Source: CAYZYO01 sp964482585 (lineage in GTDB: Bacteria; Bacillota; Syntrophomonadia; Syntrophomonadales; Syntrophomonadaceae). Taken from it: a DNA stretch of 32,676 nt. Location of the stretch: contig CAYZYO010000003.1 of the NCBI GenBank assembly GCA_964482585.1, positions 1 to 32,676 on the forward strand, given 5' to 3'. Positions 6,761-16,242 of this stretch are shown here, one piece after another. The notes below the pieces were generated by a model. That model was not told where the DNA came from and made no database searches. It worked only from the letters and a program-made list of their open reading frames with translations. Numbering within the stretch: position 1 is the stretch's first letter; every line of letters starts with the position of its first letter. The position numbers and the translations under genes were made by a program.

Positions 6761-9169
6761 ATGTCAACAAATAATAAAACCAAAAAAAAACGTCTTACAG
6801 TAAAAAGTTTACTAATAATTATAGGAATCCTATTTCTAATAGGGGCTGGATCAACTATTACCGTTTTTGCGTTAGCAGCCAAAGACCTGCCTGCATGGGA
6901 TCCCCAACAGCTTTCTGGAGCTAAAACTACCTTTATCTATGACTATGATAATAAGCTTGCTGCCAGTTTACATGCTGAAGAAAACCGCACCGAAGTAAGT
7001 CTGGATAAAATCCCCCAGGACCTTATTGATGCATTTATATCTATTGAAGATAAGGACTTCTATAAACATCACGGGGTTAATTTCAAAGGAATACTCCGGG
7101 CGGTAGTTAGAAATGTGCAATCCGGTGATCTTACCGGTCAGGGGGCCAGCACAATTACTCAACAATTGGCAAGAAATGCTTTTCTCACCCTTGATAAACA
7201 ATGGGAAAGAAAAATTAAGGAAATGATACTATCTTTTAAACTAGAAGCCCAATATTCTAAAGATGAAATACTCATTATGTATATGAACAAAATACCTTTT
7301 GGTGCCGGGGCCTATGGAGTTCAGGCAGCTGCCAATACCTATTTTAACAAGGATGTTAACCAATTAACCTTAGAAGAATGTGCATTACTTGCCGGGCTCC
7401 CTCAAAGCCCTAATGCCTATAATCCATTTAAGTTTTATGATCGGGCAAAGGCCAGGCAACAAAGCGTGTTAAACAATATGGTTGAATGTGGTTTTATAAA
7501 ACAGGAGACAGCTGATAAAGCATTTGCAACTGAACTACAGTTTAACAATAATGCTACTACCATTAATAGTAAATATGGTTTTTTTGTTGATGCGGTAATA
7601 GAAGAAACCCTGGATGTTTTAAGTAACCTGGATATATTCGATGACCCGGATAATGCTATTTACCGGGCAGGATTGAAAATATATACTACCATGGACTCAG
7701 ATTTACAAAGCTATGCTGAAAATCTATATACTAATAACGGTAACTTCCCCAACCAAAGCCAAAACGGACAACAGATTGAATCGGCAATGGCCCTTGTCGA
7801 CCATAGTAATGGAGAAATAAGATCAATAATGGGTGGCAGAAAGTACGAGTATAAAAGGGGTTTTAATAGAGCAACAAGTGCTTACAGACAGCCGGGTTCA
7901 TCTATAAAGCCCATATCAGTATATGCCCCGGCAGTTGAGGACGGCTATATGCCTTTTTATGTATTAGATGATTCTCCTATTTCTTTTAAAATTGGAAGTA
8001 GTGTCTGGAGTCCTGAAAATTACGATAAAACATATCGTGGTCTGATTACCATGCGAACTGCCGTAAGATTATCTATTAATACTTATGCAGTGCAAATGCT
8101 TGATCAGATTGGAATAAGACGCAGCTTTGATTTTGCCAAATCAATGGGCCTGGAGTTAGTTGATACTCCAGGAACAAATGATTTAGGTTTAGCTCCATTG
8201 TCTTTAGGAGGCTTAACCAAAGGAGCTACTCCAGTGCAGATGGCAGCAGCTTATGCTGCTATCGGTAATGGCGGAGTATATGTTCAACCTCATTTCATAC
8301 GCAAAATTGTTGATGCCCAGGGTTCAGAAATATACAGTTTTAAACCAAATTACAGCCGGATTATGTCTGAGGAAACATCTTGGTTAGTAAGCAGTATGCT
8401 GCAGACAGTAGTAAACAGCGGAACCGGCACTAAGGCTAAAGTCCCCGGGGTAGTTACTGCAGGGAAAACTGGTACTTCTGAAGAATATAAGGATTCCTGG
8501 TTCTGTGGATTCACCCCTGGATACTCGGTTGCTGTATGGATGGGTTATGATCAGGAGTATAATATGAATAATGTCTATGGTGGGGGGTATCCGGCCTCAA
8601 TATTCCGTTTAATGCTGCAAAAAGCGCATGAAAAAAATAATCCCTCCCAGAGAGCAAAGCCCAATGACATAATTCAGGTAGCAGTATGTTCTAAATCAGG
8701 AATACTGCCATCAGACATCTGTCCTGAAAATAGTATTATTTCAGACTACTGTACCCGGGATACAGTACCTGGTAAAACCTGTGATGTTCATCAAGAGGTC
8801 TTTATCTGTCCTGAATCCGGTAAATTGGCTGGAGAATACTGCCCCCAGCCGGAGTTAAGAGTAATGGTGAAAACAAAAGGAAATAGTCGGGATTCTAATA
8901 GGATCCCATCAGAATCATGTGATATTCATAGTCACCCTACTGTTTCGGGATTATTTAGTAATGAAGTTTATATCTGCAAAGACCCCCGTCATAACGGTAA
9001 ACTATACCAGGCCAATGTTCCCAATAGCAGGGAGTCAGGAGGCTGTCCTGACGAATACCTGAAAAAAATAATTCTACCACCGGGGGAAAATCTACCTTTT
9101 TGCTCTTTAGAAGATCACCGGATCGAAAAAAAGAAACCAAAGGATATAATAAACGATATTATTAACTAA
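6761..9169 (+). CDS. Penicillin-binding protein 1A, class A (bifunctional)
   Basis: Peptidoglycan polymerase and cross-linker acting outside the membrane. A Lys/Arg-rich cytoplasmic tail precedes one membrane segment (about residues 17-38). The GT51 glycosyltransferase domain follows, with catalytic E96 in EDKDFYKHHG and the GASTITQQLARN and LLAGLPQSPNAYNP motifs. The transpeptidase domain has nucleophile S380 in SSIK, SIN at 438-440 and KTG at 569-571. After about residue 640 there is a C-terminal tail of roughly 160 residues with ten cysteines in three imperfect repeats, two of which end in CDVH/CDIH. Such tails occur in Firmicute PBP1A proteins, but this one is long. The start is ATG with GGGAGGG about 12 bases upstream. 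Repeat copy D lies in its leader. It converges on mutS2 across a long inverted repeat. At 802 residues the length fits the family. Confidence 0.93.
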   Translation: MSTNNKTKKKRLTVKSLLIIIGILFLIGAGSTITVFALAAKDLPAWDPQQLSGAKTTFIYDYDNKLAASLHAEENRTEVSLDKIPQDLIDAFISIEDKDFYKHHGVNFKGILRAVVRNVQSGDLTGQGASTITQQLARNAFLTLDKQWERKIKEMILSFKLEAQYSKDEILIMYMNKIPFGAGAYGVQAAANTYFNKDVNQLTLEECALLAGLPQSPNAYNPFKFYDRAKARQQSVLNNMVECGFIKQETADKAFATELQFNNNATTINSKYGFFVDAVIEETLDVLSNLDIFDDPDNAIYRAGLKIYTTMDSDLQSYAENLYTNNGNFPNQSQNGQQIESAMALVDHSNGEIRSIMGGRKYEYKRGFNRATSAYRQPGSSIKPISVYAPAVEDGYMPFYVLDDSPISFKIGSSVWSPENYDKTYRGLITMRTAVRLSINTYAVQMLDQIGIRRSFDFAKSMGLELVDTPGTNDLGLAPLSLGGLTKGATPVQMAAAYAAIGNGGVYVQPHFIRKIVDAQGSEIYSFKPNYSRIMSEETSWLVSSMLQTVVNSGTGTKAKVPGVVTAGKTGTSEEYKDSWFCGFTPGYSVAVWMGYDQEYNMNNVYGGGYPASIFRLMLQKAHEKNNPSQRAKPNDIIQVAVCSKSGILPSDICPENSIISDYCTRDTVPGKTCDVHQEVFICPESGKLAGEYCPQPELRVMVKTKGNSRDSNRIPSESCDIHSHPTVSGLFSNEVYICKDPRHNGKLYQANVPNSRESGGCPDEYLKKIILPPGENLPFCSLEDHRIEKKKPKDIINDIIN

Positions 9170-9178
9170 GCATTAAAT

Positions 9179-9241
9179 AGGTACCGGGTATTAAATTGAG
9201 TTATTAAACTATTCAATATCTTAATTTAATACCCGGTACCT
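9179..9241. terminator. Long inverted repeat between convergent genes, possible bidirectional terminator
   Basis: The 18-base arm GGTACCGGGTATTAAATT (9180-9197) is perfectly inverted at 9223-9240, and one more A-T pair extends it to 19 bp; the loop is 25 bases. It fills the gap between the penicillin-binding protein and mutS2. Neither strand has a good T run after the stem, so intrinsic termination is plausible but unproven. Confidence 0.55.
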
Positions 9242-9242
9242 T

Positions 9243-11582
9243 CTATTTCAACTCGGCTATGGTTACCCCGAAGCCCCCTTCTTCTCTTAATCCATCACGA
9301 AAACTCTTAATATACCTGTGATTCTGCAGATAATTGCGTACAGCTGTCCTCAAGGCACCGGTGCCTTTCCCATGAATTATCCTAACTGAATCTAACCCTA
9401 CCAGATTCGCATCATCTAAGTATTTGTCGATTTCTAAAATAGCGTCATCAGCCAACTTTCCTCTTACATCAATTTCCTTGGAAATATTCCTGGCCTTTTC
9501 GAAATAGGTTTTATTACGAAGATATATATTTTTCTCTTCAGGTGAATCGACTAGATTAAGCTGCTCTTTTTTTACCGTTAGTTTTAATATGCCTACCTGG
9601 ATAATAACTTCGCCCTGGCTATTAGGACCTTCCAGAACATAACCGTTTTGGTTAATATCCTTTATCTGCACATAATCACCGGGGTTTATATCCTGTTTTG
9701 ATTCAATTCCATTCCTGGTTTCAGGCAATTTATTTAAGTTTAACTTTTTTAATTTCTGCCGGCTTTGTTCTAATTCATGCCATTTAGGAGGCTGCTCTTT
9801 CTTCTTTAAGAGGGTCTTTAAATCCATTATAGCTTCATCAGCTTCTTTTTTAATACTTTTGACATAGATTGCCGCTTCTTTCCTGGCCTTATCTAGTATC
9901 TCATCCCTTTCGATTATTAAACTTTCCTTTTCTTCTTTTAAAGTATCTTTTTCTTTTAATACCTCCGTTTTTAGATTCTCAACCTCCCGGCTGGAAACTT
10001 CAAGGTTGTGGTGGCTTTCCTTAAGCTGGCGAATCATCTTGCTAATCTCCATATCTTTTTGGGGAACCAGTTCTTTAGCCCTCTTTACCAATGAAGGCTG
10101 CAATCCCAATCGGGAAGCTATTTCAAACGCATTGCTCTGACCAGGCATCCCAATAGTTAATTCATATGTAGGCTTCAAATTTACCGGATCAAATTCAACA
10201 CAGGCATTTTCCACCCGGTCATTCTGATAAGCAAAGTTTTTTAATTCACTATGGTGTGTAGTTACTACTACTTTTACTTTTTTGTTATGCAATTCTTCTA
10301 GTATAACCCGTGCCAGAACTGCTCCTTCAACCGGATCGGTGCCAGCCCCTAGTTCATCCAATAATACTAGTGACTGATCATCAACCCACCTGATAATATC
10401 AATTATGTTAGTCATGTGTGATGAAAAGGTACTTAATGACTGTTCTATACTTTGTTCATCACCTACATCCACATAAACCTTCTTAAATACAGATATACAG
10501 CTGTTTTCCCGTGCGGGAATAAAAAGCCCACTCATAGCCATAAGGGTTAGGAGACCGATAGTCTTCAGAGCAACAGTCTTTCCTCCAGTATTCGGACCGG
10601 TAATAACCAGAATATCAAATTTTTTTCCTACTTTTACATTAAGCGGGACCGCATCTTCACCCAGTAGTGGGTGTTTTCCTCGATTGATATCAATTATTCC
10701 CGAAGTATTAATCTGGGGACGAAAGGAATTCGTCTTTAATGCCATTTTTGCCCGGGCAAATATCCAATCTAATTCACTAAGAATATCGGCATTAATACTG
10801 AGTTCATCGGCAAAAGCAGCAACCCTTAGGCTAAGGTCCCGGAGTATTCTTTCTTCTTCTCTTTTTTGTTCTCTTTGTAAACTCCGGATTCTATTATTCT
10901 GCTCCACTACTGGCAGCGGCTCGATAAAAACGGTTGCTCCACTTGCAGATTCATCATGAACAATACCTTTAACTTCATTTTTGTATTCGTGTTTAACTGG
11001 GACAACATAGCGGCCATCTCTTTCAGTAATTAAAGTGTCTTGTAAAATTCTCTGATTATTGCTGGATTTAATAAAACTCTGCAGATATTCTCTTATTTTC
11101 AACCTTATGCTTTTTATCTTGCTTCTTATACTTTTTAATACTGGAGAAGCATTATCCTTAAGTTTCCCCTCTTCACTTACTGCTTCATCTAGTTTTTTCT
11201 CCAGCAAAATGTCTTCATATATATTATCAGTCAGATTGTACAAAACCGGGTATTTATCTGAGTTAATATACTTTTTAACCATTCGTGAAGAATTTAATAT
11301 GCAATAAATATCATATAGTTCAGGGGGGTTTAACATTCCATTCACTCTTGCTTTGGCCAGCTGGCTTTCTATAGGCTTAAGACCACTTAAAAATGTTGGG
11401 CTGCCAAATCGTAAAGCTTCAATAGCTTCTTCGGTCTCATTAAGCATTCTTATTACTACTCCATACTCACTTGAAGGCTTCATCTCTTTTACTTTTTTAT
11501 ACCCTCCGGCAAATGAGGTAAATTCAGCTAGCTGATTTTGAATTTTATTAAACTCAAGCTTATGTAAAATTTTTTTGTCCAT
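9243..11582 (-). CDS. mutS2: MutS2 family ATPase/endonuclease
   Basis: A 779-residue MutS2 protein. The family suppresses recombination or resolves branched DNA, and in B. subtilis has also been linked to rescue of collided ribosomes; it does not act in mismatch repair. The core and lever domains are N-terminal (about 1-300). The ATPase follows with Walker A GPNTGGKT near residue 329 and Walker B LVLLDELGAGTDP near 408. A long coiled coil (about 510-620, K/E-rich) leads to a KOW-like segment and a C-terminal Smr nuclease domain (about 705-779) with IDVRG and HGKGTGALR motifs. The start is ATG with a GGTGAT ribosome site. In many Firmicutes mutS2 follows zapA and polX; here about 6 kb with five genes separates it from that pair, all on the same strand. 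Repeat copy B lies just upstream. Confidence 0.95.
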   Translation of the reverse strand: MDKKILHKLEFNKIQNQLAEFTSFAGGYKKVKEMKPSSEYGVVIRMLNETEEAIEALRFGSPTFLSGLKPIESQLAKARVNGMLNPPELYDIYCILNSSRMVKKYINSDKYPVLYNLTDNIYEDILLEKKLDEAVSEEGKLKDNASPVLKSIRSKIKSIRLKIREYLQSFIKSSNNQRILQDTLITERDGRYVVPVKHEYKNEVKGIVHDESASGATVFIEPLPVVEQNNRIRSLQREQKREEERILRDLSLRVAAFADELSINADILSELDWIFARAKMALKTNSFRPQINTSGIIDINRGKHPLLGEDAVPLNVKVGKKFDILVITGPNTGGKTVALKTIGLLTLMAMSGLFIPARENSCISVFKKVYVDVGDEQSIEQSLSTFSSHMTNIIDIIRWVDDQSLVLLDELGAGTDPVEGAVLARVILEELHNKKVKVVVTTHHSELKNFAYQNDRVENACVEFDPVNLKPTYELTIGMPGQSNAFEIASRLGLQPSLVKRAKELVPQKDMEISKMIRQLKESHHNLEVSSREVENLKTEVLKEKDTLKEEKESLIIERDEILDKARKEAAIYVKSIKKEADEAIMDLKTLLKKKEQPPKWHELEQSRQKLKKLNLNKLPETRNGIESKQDINPGDYVQIKDINQNGYVLEGPNSQGEVIIQVGILKLTVKKEQLNLVDSPEEKNIYLRNKTYFEKARNISKEIDVRGKLADDAILEIDKYLDDANLVGLDSVRIIHGKGTGALRTAVRNYLQNHRYIKSFRDGLREEGGFGVTIAELK

Positions 11583-11618
11583 AAATTATCACCAAAATTT
11601 ATAAATTTTTTAATCAGA

Positions 11619-11753
11619 GTATTGCATAATATAAAAATCCAAAATATCATTCTGAGCATTAGCCAATAATCTTTAGATAATTAAGCTCAGCCTCAGGATG
11701 ACATACTAAAAAACCTGGCTATTTAGATGAAAAAGCTTAATTATGCAAAACCC
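11619..11753. repeat. Dispersed inverted-end repeat, copy B
   Basis: Outer ends ATTGCATAAT (11621-11630) and ATTATGCAAAACCC (11740-11753) are inverted. Inside, TCATTCTGAGC (from 11648) is inverted as GCCTCAGGATGA (about 11690-11701). The core aligns with copy A. It lies between the U32 gene and mutS2 and may carry part of the mutS2 leader. Confidence 0.7.
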
Positions 11754-11808
11754 ACTAAGTATTAATGAAGAAAAAAAGCAATGCTTTTTAACCATAACTA
11801 TTCTCTAA

Positions 11809-14286
11809 TTAGAGCACTCCCCGAAAATAATGCCCTTTGGTAAAGGGAGACAGGCTCACTGTCTGCAGTTCTTCTTTAAAAGCAGTTAAATCTGGTTTTT
11901 CTCTATTTATAACCTTATTCAATACCTCAGAATATATTTTTACCGTTTTGGCAACCTGGTTTTTATTATAACGCCTGGCTTCTATTCTAATACTTTCAGG
12001 TCCCATTAATAGTATTCTTTCTATATTCTCTATCATGCATAGGGTACGTGAATTAAAGACATAAAAGCGGCAGTAGTTATCAGTTTCTACAGGAAATTTG
12101 TAACCCTTTTGATCTTTTATATAATAGCTGTCTTTCCTGCAATATCCCGGGCACATTTTTTCTTCATTTCCAAGCACACTGGATAACATACAAAAATCAG
12201 ATACCATTAGTATTATTTCTCCATGCACCAGGATTTCAGCTTTATTCAAGTTTTTAAAATTTTCCAGCTGAATAAAATTTAATTCTGGAGAAAGACAAAC
12301 CCCCTCTGCACCCATATCAAGCAGATAATTCATAGTGTATTGATTAAATATATTCAAACTGTAATCAACCCTGGCATTTATTTTTTTATCTAGCGACCAT
12401 TCTAATGCACCTAGATTACCTACCATTATACAGCCACATCCGGTACTGTACAGGTCATCCCAATCTTCTATTTCACCTGGTTTTTGTATCCGGGGTAAAG
12501 CCGGAATTAACTCACAATTATGGCTATCTGCCAGGCTGAGTAGATCCTTTAATTCTTTAAGATTGATTTTATTAGATTTTATTCCTTCAAGTGATAAATA
12601 AACCCGGTTTGAACCAGCTAGTATTGCCTCATGGGCCTCATCGATACCACTGACAATAATACTTAAAAAAGGCATAGTTTTCATCGATGTTTTATTTTTA
12701 GTTGATAGATATTTTTGCTTTTTTTCCCGGTATTCCTCTTTTTTTATGCGGGGATAACTATTATTCCCCAGGTTCAATTTTATCAGTTCTTCACAGGCCC
12801 TTCTGCGAGCATCGTTTATTTCACTGAAAGGTATCATTAGTTCTTTATCAACTAGCAAAGAAAAGCTTCGCAGGTTAAAAGGAGTATTTCCCAGTCTATC
12901 AATTTTGGCTCTCACTGCAGCTTCATCAAGGGGGTACTTATCTGCAGGCTGAGCATAACTTCTGGTAAACACCTCAACCGTATTTCCCTTTTCATCAATA
13001 AATACGAGTTTAAGCTTTTGGCCCTCTTTTACCGAAGCAGTCACATCTACAGCGATCTTATGGTCTTTGTTATTCTTGATAGTATTCGCTGCCCTGGACA
13101 TGAGTATTTCATCATGGGTTTTAAATACCCGGTCATTAGGTGATACCCTGCTATCAAGCTTTAGGCTGATAACATCACCCTTTTGAGCTTTTCTAACATA
13201 TTCCCCGGCTATCTGCATCTCTTTAACAATAAATGCCGGTCCCCTGCCTTTTTTCACCCAGACTTCCAGGCCATCCCCAAGGTTAAGAGTATCGCTTAAT
13301 TTTATCCAGGTCACCAGATCCTGGTCCTGTCTCACCACCCGGCCGGTATAAACTCCCCGGTTATTAGGCTTCCTGGTACTTAAAAAGTCTTTTTTATTAA
13401 GGATAAAATGACCACTGGAGAAATTACGATTGAAAATCTTTAAAAGTTCCTTTTTGGCCCCTTTGGGTGATGTATAATCAAGATCAGAGTTTAATAAATC
13501 AATAGCTTCCCGGTAGGCTTTAGTTACTACAGCAACATATTCCGGCCTTTTCATTCTACCTTCTATTTTAAGAGAATTGATTCCGGTTGATTTAAGCTGT
13601 GGCAGGTACTCAATCAAGCAAAGGTCTGATGGGCTTAACAGGTAATTGCCCGGGGTCTTCATTCTAGAATCACTTTTTGCGGTATAGAGATCATAAGCAA
13701 GCCGGCATGGCTGAGCACATCTACCCCGGTTTCCACTCCTGCCTCCAACCATACTGCTGAATAAACACTGCCCGGAATATGAATAACACATTGCCCCGTG
13801 CACAAAAACTTCTAATTCAATATTGTTCTCTTCCTGGTGAATCGTCTTTATTTCATCCAGTGACAACTCCCTGGCAAGAACAATTCTTTTTAAGCCCTGT
13901 TCATTTAATAATCTGGCTCCTAAAGAATTATTAACAGTCATCTGGGTACTGGCATGGATTCTCAATGAAGGCATAATATTCCTGACTGCTTTTATTAATC
14001 CTAAATCCTGCATTATAATAGCATCAATATTTAGATGATATAAACGCCAGATTAAATCAAGTGCTTCATTAAATTCTGTATTGTCAATTAAGGTATTTAC
14101 GGCTGCATATACCCTCCTGTTTCTTAAATGGGCATATTGAACTGCCTCCTCAATCTGCCGGTCATCAAAATTCTGCGCATATTGACGGGCACTAAAGCTC
14201 TGAGCTCCCAGATATACCGCATCTGCGCCATTTTCTACAGCCGCTAAAAAACCGTTCCAACTACCAGCCGGTGCCAGTAATTCCAT
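11809..14286 (-). CDS. U32 family protein with DUF3656, RlhA/TrhP-like, long form
   Basis: An 825-residue member of the U32 family. Despite the name peptidase U32, characterised relatives (E. coli RlhA, TrhP; B. subtilis homologues) hydroxylate cytidine in 23S rRNA or uridine in tRNA. The N-terminal U32 domain (about 1-290) begins MELLAPAGSWNGFLAAVENGADAVYLG and has the signature cysteines in MCYSYSGQC and GRCAQPCR, proposed iron-sulfur ligands. DUF3656 occupies about 390-510. From about residue 545 a second, divergent U32-like barrel follows, with its own cysteines (FCMLSS, MCPGYC, YCRFYV). E. coli RlhA is about 650 residues and lacks this duplicated part. GGAGG lies 11 bases before ATG. It is last in an operon with the NIF3 and metalloenzyme genes (24-base gap). 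Prephenate is the hydroxyl donor substrate in related systems; the target here is unknown. Confidence 0.88.
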   Translation of the reverse strand: MELLAPAGSWNGFLAAVENGADAVYLGAQSFSARQYAQNFDDRQIEEAVQYAHLRNRRVYAAVNTLIDNTEFNEALDLIWRLYHLNIDAIIMQDLGLIKAVRNIMPSLRIHASTQMTVNNSLGARLLNEQGLKRIVLARELSLDEIKTIHQEENNIELEVFVHGAMCYSYSGQCLFSSMVGGRSGNRGRCAQPCRLAYDLYTAKSDSRMKTPGNYLLSPSDLCLIEYLPQLKSTGINSLKIEGRMKRPEYVAVVTKAYREAIDLLNSDLDYTSPKGAKKELLKIFNRNFSSGHFILNKKDFLSTRKPNNRGVYTGRVVRQDQDLVTWIKLSDTLNLGDGLEVWVKKGRGPAFIVKEMQIAGEYVRKAQKGDVISLKLDSRVSPNDRVFKTHDEILMSRAANTIKNNKDHKIAVDVTASVKEGQKLKLVFIDEKGNTVEVFTRSYAQPADKYPLDEAAVRAKIDRLGNTPFNLRSFSLLVDKELMIPFSEINDARRRACEELIKLNLGNNSYPRIKKEEYREKKQKYLSTKNKTSMKTMPFLSIIVSGIDEAHEAILAGSNRVYLSLEGIKSNKINLKELKDLLSLADSHNCELIPALPRIQKPGEIEDWDDLYSTGCGCIMVGNLGALEWSLDKKINARVDYSLNIFNQYTMNYLLDMGAEGVCLSPELNFIQLENFKNLNKAEILVHGEIILMVSDFCMLSSVLGNEEKMCPGYCRKDSYYIKDQKGYKFPVETDNYCRFYVFNSRTLCMIENIERILLMGPESIRIEARRYNKNQVAKTVKIYSEVLNKVINREKPDLTAFKEELQTVSLSPFTKGHYFRGVL

Positions 14287-14310
14287 AATTTAATAATTCC
14301 TCCTGAAACA

Positions 14311-15276
14311 TTAATCCTTATTTATGTTTTTCCGGTTTACCCTTATAAGCCCGGAACAGGGAATAATATTAACTCCCTTTAATTCTAACTCATCCAGGAA
14401 AAGGTTTAATCCCAGTGAATCACTTGCCATATGACCTGCAATTATTACGTTAATATTATTATCTTTAGCAGCTAAACGATGCTTTTCCTGCATATGCATA
14501 CAAATAAAGGTCCCTATCCCAGCAGCAGCTAACCTTTCGTATGCTTTAGGAGACCCACCAGTTCCCCCGGTCATTTTTATAAAGATTTTTCCGCAGCGCT
14601 TCTTTTTATCTCCTACTACTATTTTGGGTCCGGCTTTTAATTTCCTGGCCTTCTGGTATTCAGGTATTTCAAAAAGTATTTCCATTACATTTTTTATTGT
14701 CCGGCATTCCTTTTTTTTAAATAAATCTTGTAAAAACCGGTTAACCATATTATCCGCCGGGCTGTGTACACACATAAACGGTAGGTTAAGCAATCTGGCA
14801 GCATCAACTGCCCGCTGGTGATTTAACGGCATTATTCCTCTTTCTACCTCAGAAATACGCGAAGCCATTATTCCTTCAGCAATGTTTATCGGGACCCCTG
14901 CTCGCTCCAGCATATCTGCTTGGACATGCATAACTTCATGAAGTCCAGCCTGGGCTACTCCCTCCGGGTGGTGAGCAAGTACCATATCAACCTGTTCACC
15001 CTTCTGATTAAGCCAGTCTGCAAGTAGAATTTCAGGAGTTTCCATATCTATTCCACAGAGAATCTTTTTTATCTCCTCATCCCCGGTACCATATAAAATA
15101 CGAGTATCACTAAAAGGATTGGCAAGCGATTCTATATCATAGAATCCTTTTTCTTCTTCACTTAATTTTTCATAATCATTTAGTTTGTCCTCTTGGAATA
15201 ATTCCAAATATTCCTGTCTGGGGTCATATTTCTTTCCTAGTTCTACTGCCAGATTATAAATCTTTTTTAATTTCAT
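14311..15276 (-). CDS. NIF3/DUF34-like metal-binding protein
   Basis: A 321-residue protein I place in the NIF3 (NGG1p-interacting factor 3, DUF34) superfamily, long clostridial form. Evidence is the LAHHPEG motif near residue 102 and INVIIAGHMASDSLGLNLFLDEL near the C-terminus, which in NIF3 proteins supply histidine, aspartate and glutamate ligands for a two-metal site. A KMTGGTGGSPKAYERLAAAGIGTF segment precedes the last motif. The N-terminal 80 residues (charged, DPRQEYLELFQ) are an addition to the short NIF3 form. No signal peptide is present, so it is cytoplasmic. The family has no settled function; links to GTP cyclohydrolase I type 2 are annotation-derived. The start is ATG with AAAGGAGG eight bases upstream, 19 bases after the metalloenzyme stop, so the two are co-transcribed. 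Confidence 0.75.
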   Translation of the reverse strand: MKLKKIYNLAVELGKKYDPRQEYLELFQEDKLNDYEKLSEEEKGFYDIESLANPFSDTRILYGTGDEEIKKILCGIDMETPEILLADWLNQKGEQVDMVLAHHPEGVAQAGLHEVMHVQADMLERAGVPINIAEGIMASRISEVERGIMPLNHQRAVDAARLLNLPFMCVHSPADNMVNRFLQDLFKKKECRTIKNVMEILFEIPEYQKARKLKAGPKIVVGDKKKRCGKIFIKMTGGTGGSPKAYERLAAAGIGTFICMHMQEKHRLAAKDNNINVIIAGHMASDSLGLNLFLDELELKGVNIIPCSGLIRVNRKNINKD

Positions 15277-15295
15277 TTGTAGTTTCCTCCTTTAT

Positions 15296-16201
15296 CTATT
15301 CTTCGATCAATCCCAGCACATAAGGGGTTATGTCTGTAATTGAGGTTATATCTTCATAACCGGTATTTCCCAAAAAATCATGAATTATTAATGTCGGCAC
15401 CGGATTCAGGGTATGCTTGCCGGTTGATAAGTCTTCAATATTACCATGATCACTTACTATTATTATTAGAACCTTTTGCAAATCCGATGCATTGACACAA
15501 GCAGCAATAAACCTATCTAAATTTTCATATATCTCAATAGCCCAGTCACTATCCTTTTTATGCCCGGCCCGGTCAGTTATAAAATATTCGTAAAGGGTAA
15601 AATCATACTTGCTTGCTATTCCAGCCAGGTTTTGTCCAGCCATTTCGGGACTGATAATATCAATATTATATCCCCTTTCTGTAAGCACCCTATTAGTAAA
15701 ATCCTGATAAACAGCATTATTATTCCTTAAATCATCAAGGTTACGTAAACGCTTATCAGCACTTATCGTCATTAAGGTTGATACTGAATGACGGAGTTTT
15801 CGTTTTTTAACCAGTTCGAAATATTCGTCACGATAAGCATTAGCAAAAGTAACTTTTTTGCCGGCTGTAGCTAACAGTCTCATTATACTACTAGAAGCAA
15901 TAATCTGCCTTAAAGCAAAAGTAGGATAGGCTCTAACATGATATCCTACTTTTTGAGCAGCATTAATACCTGTCCATAACGAAGTCTGTCCGGTTGCACT
16001 CTGGGGAATCCCCGGCACCTGGAGTAAAGCATCTGTTGGAAGCATTACTACCTGGTCCCGTATGATTTTTCCCAGGTGTTTATATAAAAGATGTCCTCCT
16101 AAAATAGAATCCATAAATGGTGTCCTGGCAAAAAAATAAGGATTAAATTCATCCTTACTTCCTAAACCAAAGCCATCTAAAAATATCATTATTATTTTCA
16201 T
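15296..16201 (-). CDS. Alkaline-phosphatase-superfamily metalloenzyme, phosphoglycerate-mutase-like
   Basis: A 301-residue protein with the metal-site motifs of the cofactor-independent phosphoglycerate mutase/phosphopentomutase superfamily. FLDGFGLG supplies an Asp near residue 8 and SATGQTS supplies a likely Thr/Ser nucleophile near residue 70. ITDRAGH, SDHGNIED and GKHTLNPVP supply the remaining Asp and His ligands, so all expected metal ligands appear to be present. At 301 residues it lacks the large inserted domain of true iPGM (about 510 residues) and the cap of phosphopentomutase, so its substrate cannot be assigned; a hydrolase or mutase acting on a small phosphate ester is a reasonable guess. 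ATG is preceded by AAAGGAG. It is first in a unit with the NIF3 and U32 genes. An extended -10 promoter lies 42 bases upstream inside the gap after the DUF421 gene. Confidence 0.82.
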   Translation of the reverse strand: MKIIMIFLDGFGLGSKDEFNPYFFARTPFMDSILGGHLLYKHLGKIIRDQVVMLPTDALLQVPGIPQSATGQTSLWTGINAAQKVGYHVRAYPTFALRQIIASSSIMRLLATAGKKVTFANAYRDEYFELVKKRKLRHSVSTLMTISADKRLRNLDDLRNNNAVYQDFTNRVLTERGYNIDIISPEMAGQNLAGIASKYDFTLYEYFITDRAGHKKDSDWAIEIYENLDRFIAACVNASDLQKVLIIIVSDHGNIEDLSTGKHTLNPVPTLIIHDFLGNTGYEDITSITDITPYVLGLIEE

Positions 16202-16242
16202 AACCTCTCCTTTTTCGAGTTCACTGGGCTAATATGTTTTTT

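Noticed and set aside
10684..10959. Plus-strand reading frame inside mutS2
   Set aside because: Antisense shadow of a well-conserved gene, with no ribosome site and a composition that follows from the mutS2 codons.
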